A stretch of DNA of 64,000 nt, from contig OZ020248.1 of the NCBI GenBank assembly GCA_963971285.1, positions 3,906,001-3,970,000 of the forward strand. Reading direction: 5' to 3'. The translations under genes and the position numbers were made by a program. This document shows positions 1 through 11,910 of this stretch, piece by piece. The stretch's first letter is position 1; each line of letters starts with the position of its first letter. The notes below the pieces were generated by a model, which ran no database searches, was not told where the DNA came from, and worked only from the letters and a program-made list of their open reading frames with translations. The DNA comes from Astropecten irregularis. Lineage: Eukaryota > Echinodermata > Asteroidea > Paxillosida > Astropectinidae.

Positions 1-91
1 GTTTACACCAAGGAAATTTGTTTGTGCTTAGCAGTTTTTTAGCACTTGAAGTACTGAGTTCCTTGACAGTGACTCAGTGTGGGGTTGTGGG

Positions 92-245
92 GTGTTGTGG
101 CCTAGTGGTCTGGTGTGTCATACTCAAGGTCTTGTGGTCAATCTACAGAATGTGGGTTCAAATCCAGCCATGGGCTAGTGATGCTTGCATCCTTGGGCAA
201 GACGCTTTATCACACATTGCTCCTCTTCACCCAGGTGTATGTATT
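92..245 (+). mobile_element. tRNA-derived SINE, 5' half
   Basis: The stretch begins with an A-box-like segment (GGCCTAGTGGTCTGG) and has a B-box-like GGGTTCAAATCC about 55 bases later. It continues with a non-tRNA body ending near a 'cacccaggtgta' motif. An inverted relative lies at 17665-17826. The copy is truncated; similar SINE 3' material occurs at 897-1060. I call it a SINE and not a tRNA gene because no cloverleaf closes. Confidence 0.7.
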
Positions 246-896
246 GTATCTGTTAACATTATAGGAGAGCCTCTTGACAGTGATTTGGTTCGCTTTTAGG
301 CAATCCGCAGGGGTGTTTTCAGTTTGTTCCTGTTGTTAATGTCTTGAATGTAATATCATGTTGTCTGTACTGCTGTTATCCTGAGATATAATAAATGGCC
401 GATTTAAACAAAGCTACAAGAAGTTGCTGTTGTCTCAGTATGTAATTTAGTTTGTGTCTTCTATTCTTTTCTCGCTGTTAAACGAGCTTCCTCAATTACG
501 CATTGTTTATTTGTTTATATTCAGTCATTATTATAATGATTTATTTTATTCATCTGTCGTGCTCTCTCTTGTTTAATTTAACCATGATAATGTACCGTTT
601 AAAAGTTTTGTTTAGCTTGTATATTATTTGTTTATTTATTCGTTTGTTTGTGTTTGTTTTTGTTATCTTGCTGTTCTCTTGTGTCTGTCTGTTCCAGTGT
701 TCCAGTCTATTATGTGTCTTCATTACTTGTTAGTGTTTCCTGTATTGTATTGTATCATTATGTTAATAGGCATGTATTTATAAGCTTCGGCTTTTTATCA
801 CCATGCCTCCATCTATAAATTCATTTTCTTTACTGTTATACTGCTCATTGTATTGACTATAAATGGAAATAAATGTCATTGAATTGAAATGAAAAT
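246..896. other. AT-rich stretch, no gene seen
   Basis: This is T-rich, low-complexity DNA. Short open frames here consist of hydrophobic low-complexity residues and have no splice context. I see no gene or clear repeat. Confidence 0.6.
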
Positions 897-1060
897 GAAA
901 AAGGTGTAATATGTGTATACCTGCGAGGGTAGAGATGGCTTTGTGATTTGATTAGCTCCTGTGCACTGAATACGGGAGCCAGGGCTGTATACTCCCCAGG
1001 GAGTTGAGATGGTTTCAGGAATGTAAATTATGACCCAATGCCCAGGGATAAAAATTGATC
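897..1060 (+). mobile_element. SINE 3' segment
   Basis: The text runs from 'tacctgcgagggtagagatgg' through 'actccccagggagttgagat' to 'gacccaatgcccaggg'. This reads like the 3' half of a tRNA-derived SINE whose 5' half type occurs at 92-245. The copy has lost its tRNA-like head. The family assignment is from memory of similar invertebrate SINE text. Confidence 0.5.
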
Positions 1061-1941
1061 TGGCCCCAGAACTTTTTCTGTCAGTTAGTCGTTGAAGTTT
1101 TGAGAGAAAAGAAATGGTGTGATATGCCTACTGAAAAAAACTGACATGCTTCCATAGTTCCATTCACAATGCACGTGAAAAAATTGCATAAATATGAACA
1201 CAAATCAGTAATGGTACGAAGGGTTAAAAAAATCACTATTTGGGCCTAGTCTGATGCCTTTCTTTGGAACCAAAAAGAGAAAATTATTCCATTTTTCTTT
1301 TTTAAATGAAAAGGAAAGCAGACCAAACCTCTTTCGTTCATTATGGGAATAATTTCAATAAACAAAAAATAATAATAAAATAAATAATAAAATTATTTTT
1401 ATGGACAGCAGATGATAAGTATTATAAAACTGTATTTATTGGCCCAATCTAAGCAAACAAAGAAAAAGAAAGAAAAAAAGGTGAAAACAGCCAACCAAAG
1501 AAACAAACAAACTCGACGTTGAAAAATTTACACCATCTCTACATCACAGAATGATTTATGTACATTGATTATATCAAGGAACAATAAACCTTTCAAAAAA
1601 CGAGAAAAGAAAAGAAGATTGGATTTTTATACCTTTATATGCCACACCTATTAAAACCAAAGATTTATTTTTGCTGGTGTGTGCCATATCTCATTTTGCT
1701 AAGGCAATGACATTTTCAGGGAGACGGGGGTGCAGCCCGTCGCTGCATTATTCAAACGGGAAATTTTCACCTCCAATTTTCAACCGTAGGAGGACTCGAG
1801 ATGGATAGAATTTTCATTGAAGTACGGACAGGGTGATCAATATTGACCAAGGACTGTCTCTCTGTGTCAAACTGTGATATCAACCAAAACTTGATAGGAT
1901 CAGCAAATTGTTCATGCTGCATGAGCCCACCCCACCCCCTA
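1061..1941. other. Unique AT-rich DNA, no gene seen
   Basis: A-rich sequence with several adenine runs. No open frame with splice context and no recognised repeat before the TTAA element at 1942. Confidence 0.55.
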
Positions 1942-2270
1942 TTAAAGGAATAATACGTGATTGGTAAAGGTAAAGGTGACAGAACAGGCACACTTTGTCT
2001 GATCCAATAAACCTATGAAAATTTGAGCTCAATCTGAGTCACGCGAAAATAGCGAAACCCCGACTCAATTTTGTTCATATAAAACAAAGAATGGTTTTGA
2101 TCTTATGCCGAGATCAAAACTGTTTTCGGTCTTTGTTTGACTAATTTCTGGATAGATACACCTTTTCAGGCAGAAATATTTTAACGGTATGTTTCTACCA
2201 GCACCATCTTCATACCCTGAAAGTTATACGTAACTTTGGGTATGTTACCAATCCCGTCCTGTACCTTTAA
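1942..2270. mobile_element. TTAA MITE, family B
   Basis: The element starts TTAAAGGAATAATACGTGATTG and ends in an inverted CCTTTAA with TTAA at both borders. Inside is the family B signature GTGACAGAACAG followed by a segment matching TTTGTCTGATCC, also seen at 8778-9124, 38878-39195 and 61495-61635. TTAA borders with matching short ends are typical of non-autonomous piggyBac-like elements. No transposase is encoded. Confidence 0.75.
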
Positions 2271-2279
2271 TGCCAAATT

Positions 2280-2545
2280 CATACATGTACTTTTTTGTCA
2301 AAGAAATGTAGATTCATGGGCAAAAATATCAAGGAAGATACAGTAACAGTCATCTGTGAAATTCCCAGTCCTATACGGTGCCCACTTTTTTAGAAAACAG
2401 TGAAAAATGCCCACTAAATTTGTTTTTGATCATTGGTTTTACATGTACCTTTTTTCTGGATAAAAACATCATTCACCATTTTTTATACCCTGTACATTAT
2501 AGGTAAATCTGTGGAGATTTCTGTTTCGGTATGTGGGCTTGATTT
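2280..2545 (+). mobile_element. TTAA MITE, family A, truncated copy
   Basis: The interior contains the family A blocks 'gattcatgggcaaaaatatc', 'aaggaagatacagtaacagt' and 'cggtgcccactttttt', in the same order as in complete copies at 8301-8641 and 23572-23935. The terminal TTAAAGGTAG end is missing on the left, so this is a decayed copy. Confidence 0.7.
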
Positions 2546-3873
2546 CACGAAAGGCTAAGACAGATCATAACATGCCTATATTCAATCTTAATTGCTAAGC
2601 AAAGTGCGAAATGATTGCTACACAATTTGTGAAGAATAAAACTTTCAGGTTGAGGCGTGTACTAGTAACGAACAAGATAATAGTGTGGTTTCGTATCCAG
2701 TGCGAGATGCGGTGGTCGCCATGACACATGACACTTTGAGCGCACATTACATTATTTACAGTGTGAAATTAACTATGTATATCATGCGCAAGACGACAAA
2801 GAAAGGTGGCGCAGGAGGAACATCGAACATCAGAAATATCTTCCCACATATTTGTGATGTTTGGTACATCGTACATCACAAATTCACAAATATCTGCGCA
2901 GTTTTGTTATGCGATGTTTGCACATTCATTATAATGTCATATAACGATACATCGACATCCCAAATCTGTGCACATCATGTGTTTTTATAGTGACATGATT
3001 TTTTTTCTGAATAATCTTTGATGCTTTAGTTTATGATAATTAGAAATTAAGTGAAATGTACACAAACAAATATTAAACAGTGGTCAAAAGAGCAATACCA
3101 GTATGCAGTTAATGGTTGCGATTCACCCATAATGTCATGTGTCATGACGGCCACAAAAACGCATAAGGACACTATAGTGTGTTTACTGTGTTTTTCTTTA
3201 TTCGTCTGCAATTATAAATGCAGTAATTTTGCAGCTCAGCTCTTGCTGTTGATACTGACCAAACTCGGAAAGAATTTCATAAGATCTGCACGTTCTGCAC
3301 ACAAGTACAAGTACGTGCAAGGCTGCAAGACAAAGTTATGGAATCGAAAATGCACCGTCACATGTCAAATTAAGATGGTTGATGTTTTCACATCGTTCAG
3401 GTCATGCACAATCTATCTGGGGGTGGGGTGGGGTTTTTGGGGGGGGGGGCTGGGAGGATGATGAAGGTTTCCATGGAAACAACTGGACGGATGACGAGAG
3501 GAGTTTCACCGGAGCAAGACATAAGTCTGAGAGTCCAAAGTACTGTTTATCCCGGGGGATGCATGGTGGCTGGTGACCATGTACTTTGCCCGGATATATA
3601 AGATTCCACACGGGTTTCAGGAAACCATTTTTAATGAAAATGAAACAAGTCCGTTCAGTTCGTATACGCCGTAAACATGTTTTTGTATCATTAATGCTGC
3701 ATGGGGTTTTGAATGAATGTGCACAACTGCAGAGGTTTGGGTGAACATGGTGATTATATATAGCAGTAATGCCAGATTAATTCAAAGTTATTTGTCTTTT
3801 TTTTCTTTCTAAACATTTTGTTTTGTTGTTATTTCAAAATTCACCGTTGCCACAAAACTGATTATTTTCATAT
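2546..3873. other. No supported gene; possible orphan promoter
   Basis: Mostly unique sequence. At 3467-3480 there is a perfect palindromic X-box-like site. A TATA-like 'tatataag' follows at about 3595. A 36-codon open frame starts near 3638 after this and is not recognisable. I do not call a gene here. Confidence 0.4.
3467..3480. promoter_or_regulatory. Perfect X-box-like palindrome (RFX-type)
   Basis: The 14-base palindrome GTTTCCATGGAAAC fits the RFX-factor X-box consensus (two GTTNCC half sites around AT). It lies about 125 bp upstream of a TATA-like motif. No downstream gene is proven, so a chance palindrome is a real alternative. Confidence 0.3.
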
Positions 3874-4268
3874 GGGTATGTTTAGACGGTGTTTTAAATT
3901 CCCCAAACCACCGTTTTATCATAATCTGTTTAACAATTTGTGTCTGAAAGGTTTATATTTAATCGGTTTGTATCTAAAACATATTGAGTTTTTATCCACC
4001 GCTAAAACCCCAAGTTTAAACTGCTTGGGAGGAGGGTTTAGCGCTTAAAACCGATCGAGTTTACTGCTAAAACGCTGTCGGAACGGAATAACTTTCCAAC
4101 ATCTGGCTTGCCGCGCAACGATCATGTAGTACAATCATGTACATTGCTTGTTTATATTCCACATGCAGTATGTTGTTGTGCGTGCGCGTGCGCTGTTGGC
4201 TCGAAGACCGGTTCTCCAAAGTCTCCCATTGGTTTTAACTAAAACCCTGTCTGAACGCATATACCCAA
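3874..4268. mobile_element. Candidate MITE with imperfect terminal inverted repeats
   Basis: The left end GGGTATGTTTAGACGGTGTT is imperfectly complementary to the right end, which reads 'aaccctgtctgaacgcatat' and then 'accc'. The right interior block 'gaagaccggttctccaaagt' recurs at about 39892, so part of this sequence is dispersed. No coding content. Confidence 0.4.
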
Positions 4269-5252
4269 TGCTTCATTGACTGCTTATTTTGTGATTTTCA
4301 ATGTTTTACGCTTGTCTGATGTTGGCACTTTGTCATACTGACAAGACAGACAAGAGTGCAAATTCAAAATGGAACTTCCTATACTCCTCAGTATTTTATT
4401 TTGATCACTGATAAGGATCATGAAGACTCTGCCTTGCCCGCTGTTTGACTTTTATAGATCCGATAAAAATCTGAAGGCAATTACTGCCACTCAACGGGGA
4501 ACAAGCTGCATCCTTCCTTCCGCCCCCTCCTGTATTTGAGTGCCACAACCCCCCCCCCCCCCACCCCAGACCCCCCCCCCCCTCCCCCCTCCTGCCAGCC
4601 CAAAAATCATAACATGTGCAAAATTGAAATTGACAAATTATTAAAACACCCCCACCCACACGCACACACTTTTAAACTATAAATATACATTTGTACTTTT
4701 ATACAGAGTTCAAAAGATAGCTGGACAAATTAAAGCAGCGACTGACAAATACTGAACCGTTGCGGCGGCCGTAGACACTAACTAACACACGCTGTGAATA
4801 TCTTTATTATTATCACAAGAGTCATTGTCCTTCCCAGTAGCTTTCTATCTCTAGATTTTTACTTTTTTATATTCCTCTTTTTTTTTTCTACGCATCATTA
4901 TTTTGCACAGTCACAGTCTCAGTGAGCCGACAATTTGTAAGAGCTCCAATTTTAAAAGGACACAGGAGTTATTGCATCCAGGCAGGTGTGCTTTTGAAGT
5001 ACGTAGTAGTAGCGAGATATGTGTTTTGTATACATTTTTAAAAGCGTGCACGTGTATCTTTTGATTTTTTTTGGGGCGTAAATCCATTTAGATCTTCTTC
5101 ACGTTTTTTCATGCAAGATTTGACGAGTGAAGATTACAGCTGAAACGAGCCTTGACATGAAATATTAAATGCTTGACTGAATAAAGAATGACAGTTGTGC
5201 AGGAGCGCATGCATTGCATGCACCTAGGTTCTTTAAAAGCAATAGTGCACGC
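4269..5252. other. No gene; long C-run
   Basis: Holds a cytosine-rich tract at about 4549-4592, broken only by a few A/G/T. Otherwise unique AT-rich DNA. Open frames over the C-run are low-complexity. Confidence 0.55.
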
Positions 5253-5545
5253 TTTGGTAAAGGTGACAGAACAGCTGCGGTCTGTTCATAATTTGATTTG
5301 TCATGGAATAAAAAACAAACCTGTGAAATTTTCAGCTCAATTGATTATTGGAAACAGCTAGAAAAGAGCGGGAAAACGTTGCAATTGTAACGCGAAATTG
5401 CGAGGTAATTGTAACTGATCTCGGAGAAAAAACAACTGTTTTCAGTCTTTTGTTTTACTCATTTCTGGACAAATATAGTATTTCAGGCATAATAATTTTA
5501 ACAGAATTGTTCTACCATCACCATCTTTATACCCCGTAAGTTTAG
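5253..5545 (+). mobile_element. TTAA MITE, family B, decayed copy
   Basis: Contains 'ggtaaaggtgacagaacagc', then 'acctgtgaaattttcagctc' and a right part resembling the family tail. It is interrupted and its right TTAA end is unclear. Confidence 0.6.
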
Positions 5546-6103
5546 ATCTATGAAGATTTCTAAAGAGGATGTTCAACACTCAACAAACCTCGCTTTATTT
5601 GTTAGAACTGTAATCCTTAAATTACTTGACATTTTTCTCGCAATCCGCAAGCTCTCCAAAATTCAGATACTCTGAATTTTGTCAATGGGGGCAACAGACA
5701 AATCTGTGTGATTTTGTGATGTCAGATATGGGAGCCTTTTCTTTAAAGACAATTAAAATCACTCTTCCCACCCAACAGAGTGTTCAGTATAAACAACCAT
5801 GATACATCTATTGATGCATTTGTTTCTGAACTCAACCTTTAACATTTTAGTGTCCAATAAAGAAAATGAAGAATTCCTCTACACAACAGTCTGAAAATTT
5901 ATCGTCAATTTGTGATACAGGTAATTGAAGACGCGGTATTCTGAAGAGCGCTAGGATCATACTACAAGGACGATTTCACTGCTGGCTGTGAAATGTTTAT
6001 ATACTCTCAGCACCTCAGCAAAGGTATCGTAACTTCCCGGTTCGGGTGATGTTAAAGTGTCGGTGACAAGAAATTTGGTTTGGTAAGGACCAACATAAAG
6101 GGT

Positions 6104-6386
6104 CTGGGTGGATTTCACAAAGCCCTACGATCGATACGAATACGAAGGATAACCCAACGTATCCTACTTATCCTATGTAGGGTTTTACATCCTACGATTG
6201 ATAGTATTAGTAATGATGAGTTTGGTGAAATCGACCCCTGGGGTTTACATGTATCTGACAACGCCCTACGATCGATCGTAACTCGAGTTTTACAAAGGAT
6301 AACCCATCAAATCCTACGTAGGGCTGCAATGCATTTTAAGTCCTATGATTGATAGTAAGTTACGATGAGTTTGGTGAAATCGACTG
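6104..6386. mobile_element. Two adjacent copies of a ~140 bp palindromic MITE
   Basis: Copy one (about 6104-6241) and copy two (about 6246-6386) each run from an end like GATTTCACAAAGCCCTACGA to an end like TTTGGTGAAATCGACCCC, with a central 'tacgtagggctgcaatgca' type block. The same family recurs at 9215-9512 (again a pair), 17826-17960, 48745-48896 and 63178-63326. No coding capacity; ends are inverted repeats. Confidence 0.75.
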
Positions 6387-6639
6387 CTGGTTGCACAAAT
6401 CGCTTGATGACAGTGTTGAACTTTTAAGAACCCCCCCCCCCACACACACACACATAACTTGAATAGCACTAAATGATTGCTATTTTTTGCTAGTCCAATT
6501 TATAATGAAAACAAGAAGAACACATCATGGGCGCATGTGCAGTGTTGTGGCTTGCAAGCCCACTCTGCTTGGACAGGCGTGCTGCTTTCTCAAACGGCCC
6601 AAAAGCCTACCTTTGCCAGCTACGCCAATTCTTCAATTG

Positions 6640-6782
6640 TCTAAGGCCGTGTCCCAAATCTCTGGCTGCGACCGCAGATTACACACAAGTCTATGGAGAC
6701 GGCTGCAGTCACTGGCTAGTGGCTACCATAGGTGCGTGTGTAATTTGCAGCCGCAGCCAAAGATTTGGGACCCGGTCTAAGT
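6640..6782. mobile_element. Palindromic MITE, GTCCCAAATC ends
   Basis: The left arm starts AGGCCGTGTCCCAAATCTCT and pairs with the right arm ending 'aaagatttgggacccggtct'. Arms of about 43 bases flank a ~55 bp centre. The overlapping open frames are shadows of this hairpin. Confidence 0.7.
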
Positions 6783-7399
6783 TTAAATTCTGCCGTCCAG
6801 CTTATCACAAAGAAAGTATTGCATGTTGAGTATTGTTCTTTGGAATTCTATATCTTCTACTGATATGCAGTGAAAGCATGATGGGAATTAGAAGAAACAA
6901 AAAAAAAGACCAAACCTGCTTCCATAATTACATCTATCAAGTATAGAATGACCACAGTGAGTGGCCAATATGGCTACTTAATGCAAACTGGAGGACCCTT
7001 GTGCCATATGGACTTACAATCCGCCTGAAAACACTCCACGGTCATTATAATAAAGCTTGCTCATGATGAGGGCGGATCAAATTCCGGCGAAATGTCATTT
7101 ATATGTATACTCATTCACCCGGCGACCGGTCAGACGGTGTGTACCACACATGGTTCACATTGCAAACTGACAAACAAACGAAACACGAGAGACTGTGCCG
7201 AGATTACTTTAAGACATTCAAAGAAAAGCTGAACAAAAACCAACAAAATGATTGATGTGGGATTCGAACCAGCAATCAAAGACACTCACTTGTTCATACA
7301 AAAGTAGGATTATAACCAAGTTCAACTGGAGTTACCCATTTTCTCCTCTGAACCCTAATTGTACTACTCGTTTCTGTTGCCACATTGTGTTGCCAATCT

Positions 7400-7775
7400 T
7401 TAAAGGTATTATCATACTTTGGTATAGCATACCGAAACAGAAATCTTCACAGATTTACCTATAACTTACAGGGTATAAAGATGGTGATGGTAGAAACATA
7501 CCATTGCAATCTTCCTGCCTGAAATGCTGTATTTATCCAGAAAAGAGTAAAAACAATGCCCCAAAACAATATTTATCTTTTAAAGATCACAAATGACGTT
7601 GAAACGATTTTTAAATACTGTGGGCGTTTTTCACTGTTTTCTCAAGAAGAGGGCACCGTATGGGACTGAAAATTTCACAGATGACTGTAATACTGTAATA
7701 CTGTTTCTTCCTTGATAATTTTGCCCATGAATATGTATTTCTGTGATAATAAACAAAGTATGATATCACCTTTAA
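7400..7775 (-). mobile_element. TTAA MITE, family A
   Basis: Borders are TTAA on both sides and the ends are variants of AAAGGTAGTATCATACTTTG. Internal blocks ('gtataaagatggtgatggta', 'cccatgaatatgtatttctg') match the family in reverse orientation. The 136-residue minus-strand open frame starting near 8021 runs into this element and is not a gene. Confidence 0.85.
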
Positions 7776-8300
7776 TAGCAACAAAACATTTAATGGGGTC
7801 ATGCTTCTTGGCAAAAGTCCATTGCAAATAAACACATCAAATATCACGAAGGTGAAAAAAGTGCTGAAATGAGAAAAGCAGTATTCAAGCAAAACCCAAA
7901 AACAAAAGCATAAAGGAAAAGAACAAAAAAAAATAGCAAAAGGAAACTGAAAAATGTTGATGTATATCTCAAGTAGCTTTGCGTCCCATCCTTTCATATA
8001 ATGGATAACGTGCACGTTCATGGTACAGTCTCAAATTAGTCCAGCCACTACGGAAGTCGGACCTAAAGTACTTAGCATTCTGCTCTGATGATAACCCCCC
8101 TAAGAGCAAACCACAAAGTAACAAGGAGAGAATACAGCTTCCAAGATTCAAAAACGAAATGGAACGAAGAGGAAATGGCAGGCTAGCTAAAAATTGAGAG
8201 GCAGACTTAAAATATATCACAATTTCTAAAAGATTCCGTGACTAATTGGACTTGTGTCAAAAGCCCGGGTGGCCCTGCTAAACAATGGATTTCCTATTCA

Positions 8301-8641
8301 TTAAAGGTAGTATCATACTTTGGTTTTTGTCAAAGAAATACAGATCCGTGGGCAAAAATATCAAGGAAGATACAGTAAAAGTAATCTGTGAAAATTTCAG
8401 TCCCATACGTTGCCCACTTTTTGAGAAAACAGCGAAAAACGGCCACAGGATTTCTTAAGTGTTTTCTCTTTCTGTCGTTGTTTTACTAATTTCTGGATAA
8501 ACACACCATTTCAGGCGGAAACATTTTAACAGCATGTTTCTACCAGCACCATCTTCATACCCTGTAAGTTATACGTAAATCTGTGAACAATTCTGTTTTG
8601 GTCTCTTACCAAAGTATGATACTACCTTTAAGGCGCATCAA
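8301..8641 (+). mobile_element. TTAA MITE, family A, well-preserved
   Basis: Starts TTAAAGGTAGTATCATACTT and ends with the exact inverted form ACTACCTTTAA. It has about 20 bp of near-perfect terminal inverted repeat and TTAA at both borders. A good reference copy of the family. Confidence 0.9.
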
Positions 8642-8777
8642 ATTCTGTACTTTTCTTCCGGCGGTATATTTTAAGGCTCGGCAGGAAAATAGATCACTGA
8701 GATATATTTGTATAAAATAAAATGAATCCTCCTTGAACAACAACAAACAATCTTGTTCCTATAATTTCAAGCTGTTA

Positions 8778-9124
8778 TTAAAGGTATAATACATGATTGA
8801 TAAAGGTCACAGAACAGCACTCACACTTTGTCTGATCCAGCATGTACATGAAATAATAAACCTGTGAAAATTTGAGCTCAATCGGACATCAGAGTCACGA
8901 GGAGATAGCGAAAACCGGACTCATTTTTTTTTATAAAACATAAAGAATGGTTTTGATCTGTTGTTAGTCTTTGTTTTACTAATTTCTGGATAAATACACC
9001 AGTTCAGGCGGAAATATTTTCACGGTATGTTTCTACCAGCACCATCTTCATATCCTGAGAGTAATATGTGAATCTGTGAAAATGTTTGTTTGGGTGTGTT
9101 ATCAATCATGTACCACACCTTTAA
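8778..9124 (+). mobile_element. TTAA MITE, family B, well-preserved
   Basis: Starts TTAAAGGTATAATACATGAT, contains 'ctttgtctgatccagcatgt', and ends 'atcatgtaccacacctttaa'. TTAA borders on both sides. It lies only 137 bp from the family A copy at 8301-8641. Confidence 0.85.
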
Positions 9125-9214
9125 AGTTTCTTGTCAGACACAGCCACAATGGTTCACAGAGCTAGCTAGAGACGAAGCAACAACTGTAACTGACTGAGGG
9201 GAATTGGTGAGCTG

Positions 9215-9512
9215 GGGTCGATATCACCAAACCCATCGTAACTTGCTACCAATCGTAGGAGTTATGATGCACTGCAGCCCTACGTAGGATACGATGGGTT
9301 ATTATTCTTCGTAACTCGAGTTACGATCCATCGTAGGGCTTCATGAAATCGACCCCAGGGGTCTATTTCACCAAACTTATCGTAACTTACTATCAATCGT
9401 AGGACTTTTGATGCATTGAAGGAAGCCCTACGTGAGATATGCCCACTACGATGGGTTATCCTTCGTAACTCGAGTTACGATCCACCGTAGGGCTTCATGA
9501 AATCGACCCCAG
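9215..9512. mobile_element. Two back-to-back copies of the ~145 bp palindromic MITE
   Basis: The first copy (about 9215-9358) ends 'catgaaatcgaccccagg' and the second (about 9359-9512) begins immediately with 'gtctatttcaccaaacttat'. Both share 'ctacgtaggat' or 'cctacgtgagat' type centres and GAAATCGACCCC ends with the copies at 6104-6386. Confidence 0.75.
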
Positions 9513-11559
9513 GACTGTCTATCTTCCCTAGGATGCGGGTAGCTTCTTACCCTCAGAGTAAAGACACAGTAATAAACAAGCTTTCTCTCTGTCTTCAGCA
9601 AGAGAAACTCGCCGATACTTATTAAAAAACAGCAAGTGCCGAGAACTGGTCATCTTACACAGGGAGGGTTGATTCATGGTCAAGTGTGGCACGGCGTCAT
9701 GCCCGTGGAAAACCCATACTCCTCCGGGAAAGAAAGGAAGACTCCCAATGAATATTCACCTCCCATCAGCTCCATCTGGCAAAAAGCCTTCTAGACACAG
9801 ACACACACACAAAATTGACTCCATTAAAGAATAAAGGATCAGCATCAAATCTCCTGTACTCCTACCCAGTCATTCACTATCAAAACTGGAACGAAAACGT
9901 GTCCTGGCTCAAAATGGCCAACTGTGGGATGATGGATGCAAGTACTAATGAAGTTTAGACATCTTTATTCTTCTAGTTGTTGGTTTTTTTTTTTCCAAGA
10001 CATGAGATTCCCGGACGGATGATGGAATGGAGGAGGGATTGGGGCGGTTGGGTGAGAGAGTGCTTCGAAGAGTCGGTGCAGGGGGAGGAATGATCATCAG
10101 AGCAGTGGATGCGGCTTGCTAGGAGCAGTTTGGATGGGGTAGAGGGGTAGAGTAATCTACCCGTCTTGAGAGGGACGAGAAGAGTGGCGTGTCGGGCGGC
10201 GGCGGACGGGCAAAGTAGGAGTGCTCATTATGGCCTTGTGATTAGGCCACCAATTCCAATTTATCATCAAGACGGCCTGTCTCTCTCTCTCTCTCTCTGT
10301 CTGTCTAAACCTGTCCTCTTAGGAGGACCATCAAGGACGTACATGCTAAATGCAAGCTTCCACCATGCTCAACCTGACATCTCGGGAACTAAATTGACAA
10401 TTTCTTGAGATCCCCGTCTTCCAAAATGCATCTCAAACATATTCATCCCGCCAATAAATTGGACGGCATAAAATCATTCGACACAGGGCAGAGTCAGGCG
10501 GGGGATTTGAGCAAAATTCACTTTGATGTTTAGTCTCCAATCCATCACATGAATGTGCGTTGACATCTGACATTTCAAAGATCGTAATTTGGGTAAAAAA
10601 AAAATAGCACATTATCTCTTTATCGTCTCAAAACGGCTTTTAATGTAGTGGATCTGGGTCATAAGAAAAGGCTACATGTGCACTGTATACATGTTTTATT
10701 ATTAGGTTTATAGTACTATTAATGAAAGTTCCAACGGCATCATCAGATCTGATAGAATATCATTCACCAAATAGAGCAAGTCTAGATAAATCAGCATCGG
10801 TCGTCTTATTCACTCCTTATGTTCTGACGTCGCCTTGAAGTCTACTAACTTCTTCTTCGTTTTACATCGGCCATCAACCTTGTTCAAATGTCGGACAGAA
10901 GACCCAGTTTCTTCCCTTTTCTTCCCGGCGTACTGTTTCACTTCAATTTCCGAGGGGAAAAATAGCAGTTACTCGGTCTGAAGAGATAACACCAGACAGG
11001 GATTTGATATGTCTGATGTGGCCTCCAAAGACAAATTCCAGGCTTGACAAACTTCTACGTTGACACCTTCCCCGCCTACCCACCAGCAAATTGATGAGTG
11101 TCTTTAATATGAAAATGAACCAGTGTTCTAGGCTCATTTCAAGCCTGAGTAGATTGCCCTACTCGCTTTGATGCGCCGACACCACACTGTGTGTGATGAT
11201 GTGTATATGTATGCATATTGTGTTTAGTATTAATGTTATACACCTTGTCAAGACGGATCAATCTCGGGACGTACATGCATGTGATCAGACACAAAGTGGC
11301 ACCATGTTCGCTGCAAGCGTTTTATTTTGGTGAAGCAGAGCCAGCTGAAGCAATTCGAACAGAGAGATAAAAAAAAAAAACGAGGCAATTTGGAAAGCCA
11401 GTAAATTGGGAAGCTCTGTAGGAATGGTGTACACCTGCATCACCTCCAACAGAATCCTGGCTAGGACTTGCTACTTGCAGCTACTACCATGAGAGACACA
11501 CAATAAGGATGACTACCATAAAGTATTACATATAGAGCAACTCATAAACCATTCTCGAC
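9513..11559. other. Unique DNA, no supported exon
   Basis: Unusually repeat-free for this window. It includes a GC-richer block around 10000-10240 and a (CT)n tract at about 10280-10298. On the minus strand 10119-10235 is open with a proline run and ends in TAG. Its splice phase does not join the large upstream gene directly, so it is not called as an exon. Confidence 0.45.
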
Positions 11560-11910
11560 TTAAAGGTAATACAATGTATCATGCTTTGATTTTTGCCAAA
11601 GAAACGCAGATTCATGGGCACAAATATCAAGGAAGATACAGCAACAGTCATCTGTGAAATTTCCAGTCTCATAAGGTGCCCACTTTTTGAGATAGAGTGG
11701 AACACGCCCACGGTATTTCAAAAATCTTTTCACTGTTATTTTTTAATCTTTTGAAGATCAAAATTGTTTTTTTTTAGTCAATTGGTTTTATTCTTTTCTT
11801 GACAGCATTTCAGGCAAAAATACTTGAACGGGATGCTTCTACCATCACAATCTTTACACCCTGTATGCTATAGGTAAATCTGTGTACATTTCTGTTTCAG
11901 TATGCAACCA
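11560..11910 (+). mobile_element. TTAA MITE, family A, diverged copy
   Basis: Begins with TTAA and a diverged left end (AAAGGTAATACAATGTATCA). It carries 'aagatacagcaacagtcatc' and 'cataaggtgcccactttttg'. The right end decays after 'ctgtttcagtatgcaacca'. Confidence 0.75.

Noticed and set aside
7611-8021. 136-codon minus-strand open frame
   Set aside because: It covers a family A TTAA MITE and adjoining AT-rich DNA; phenylalanine-rich low-complexity translation.
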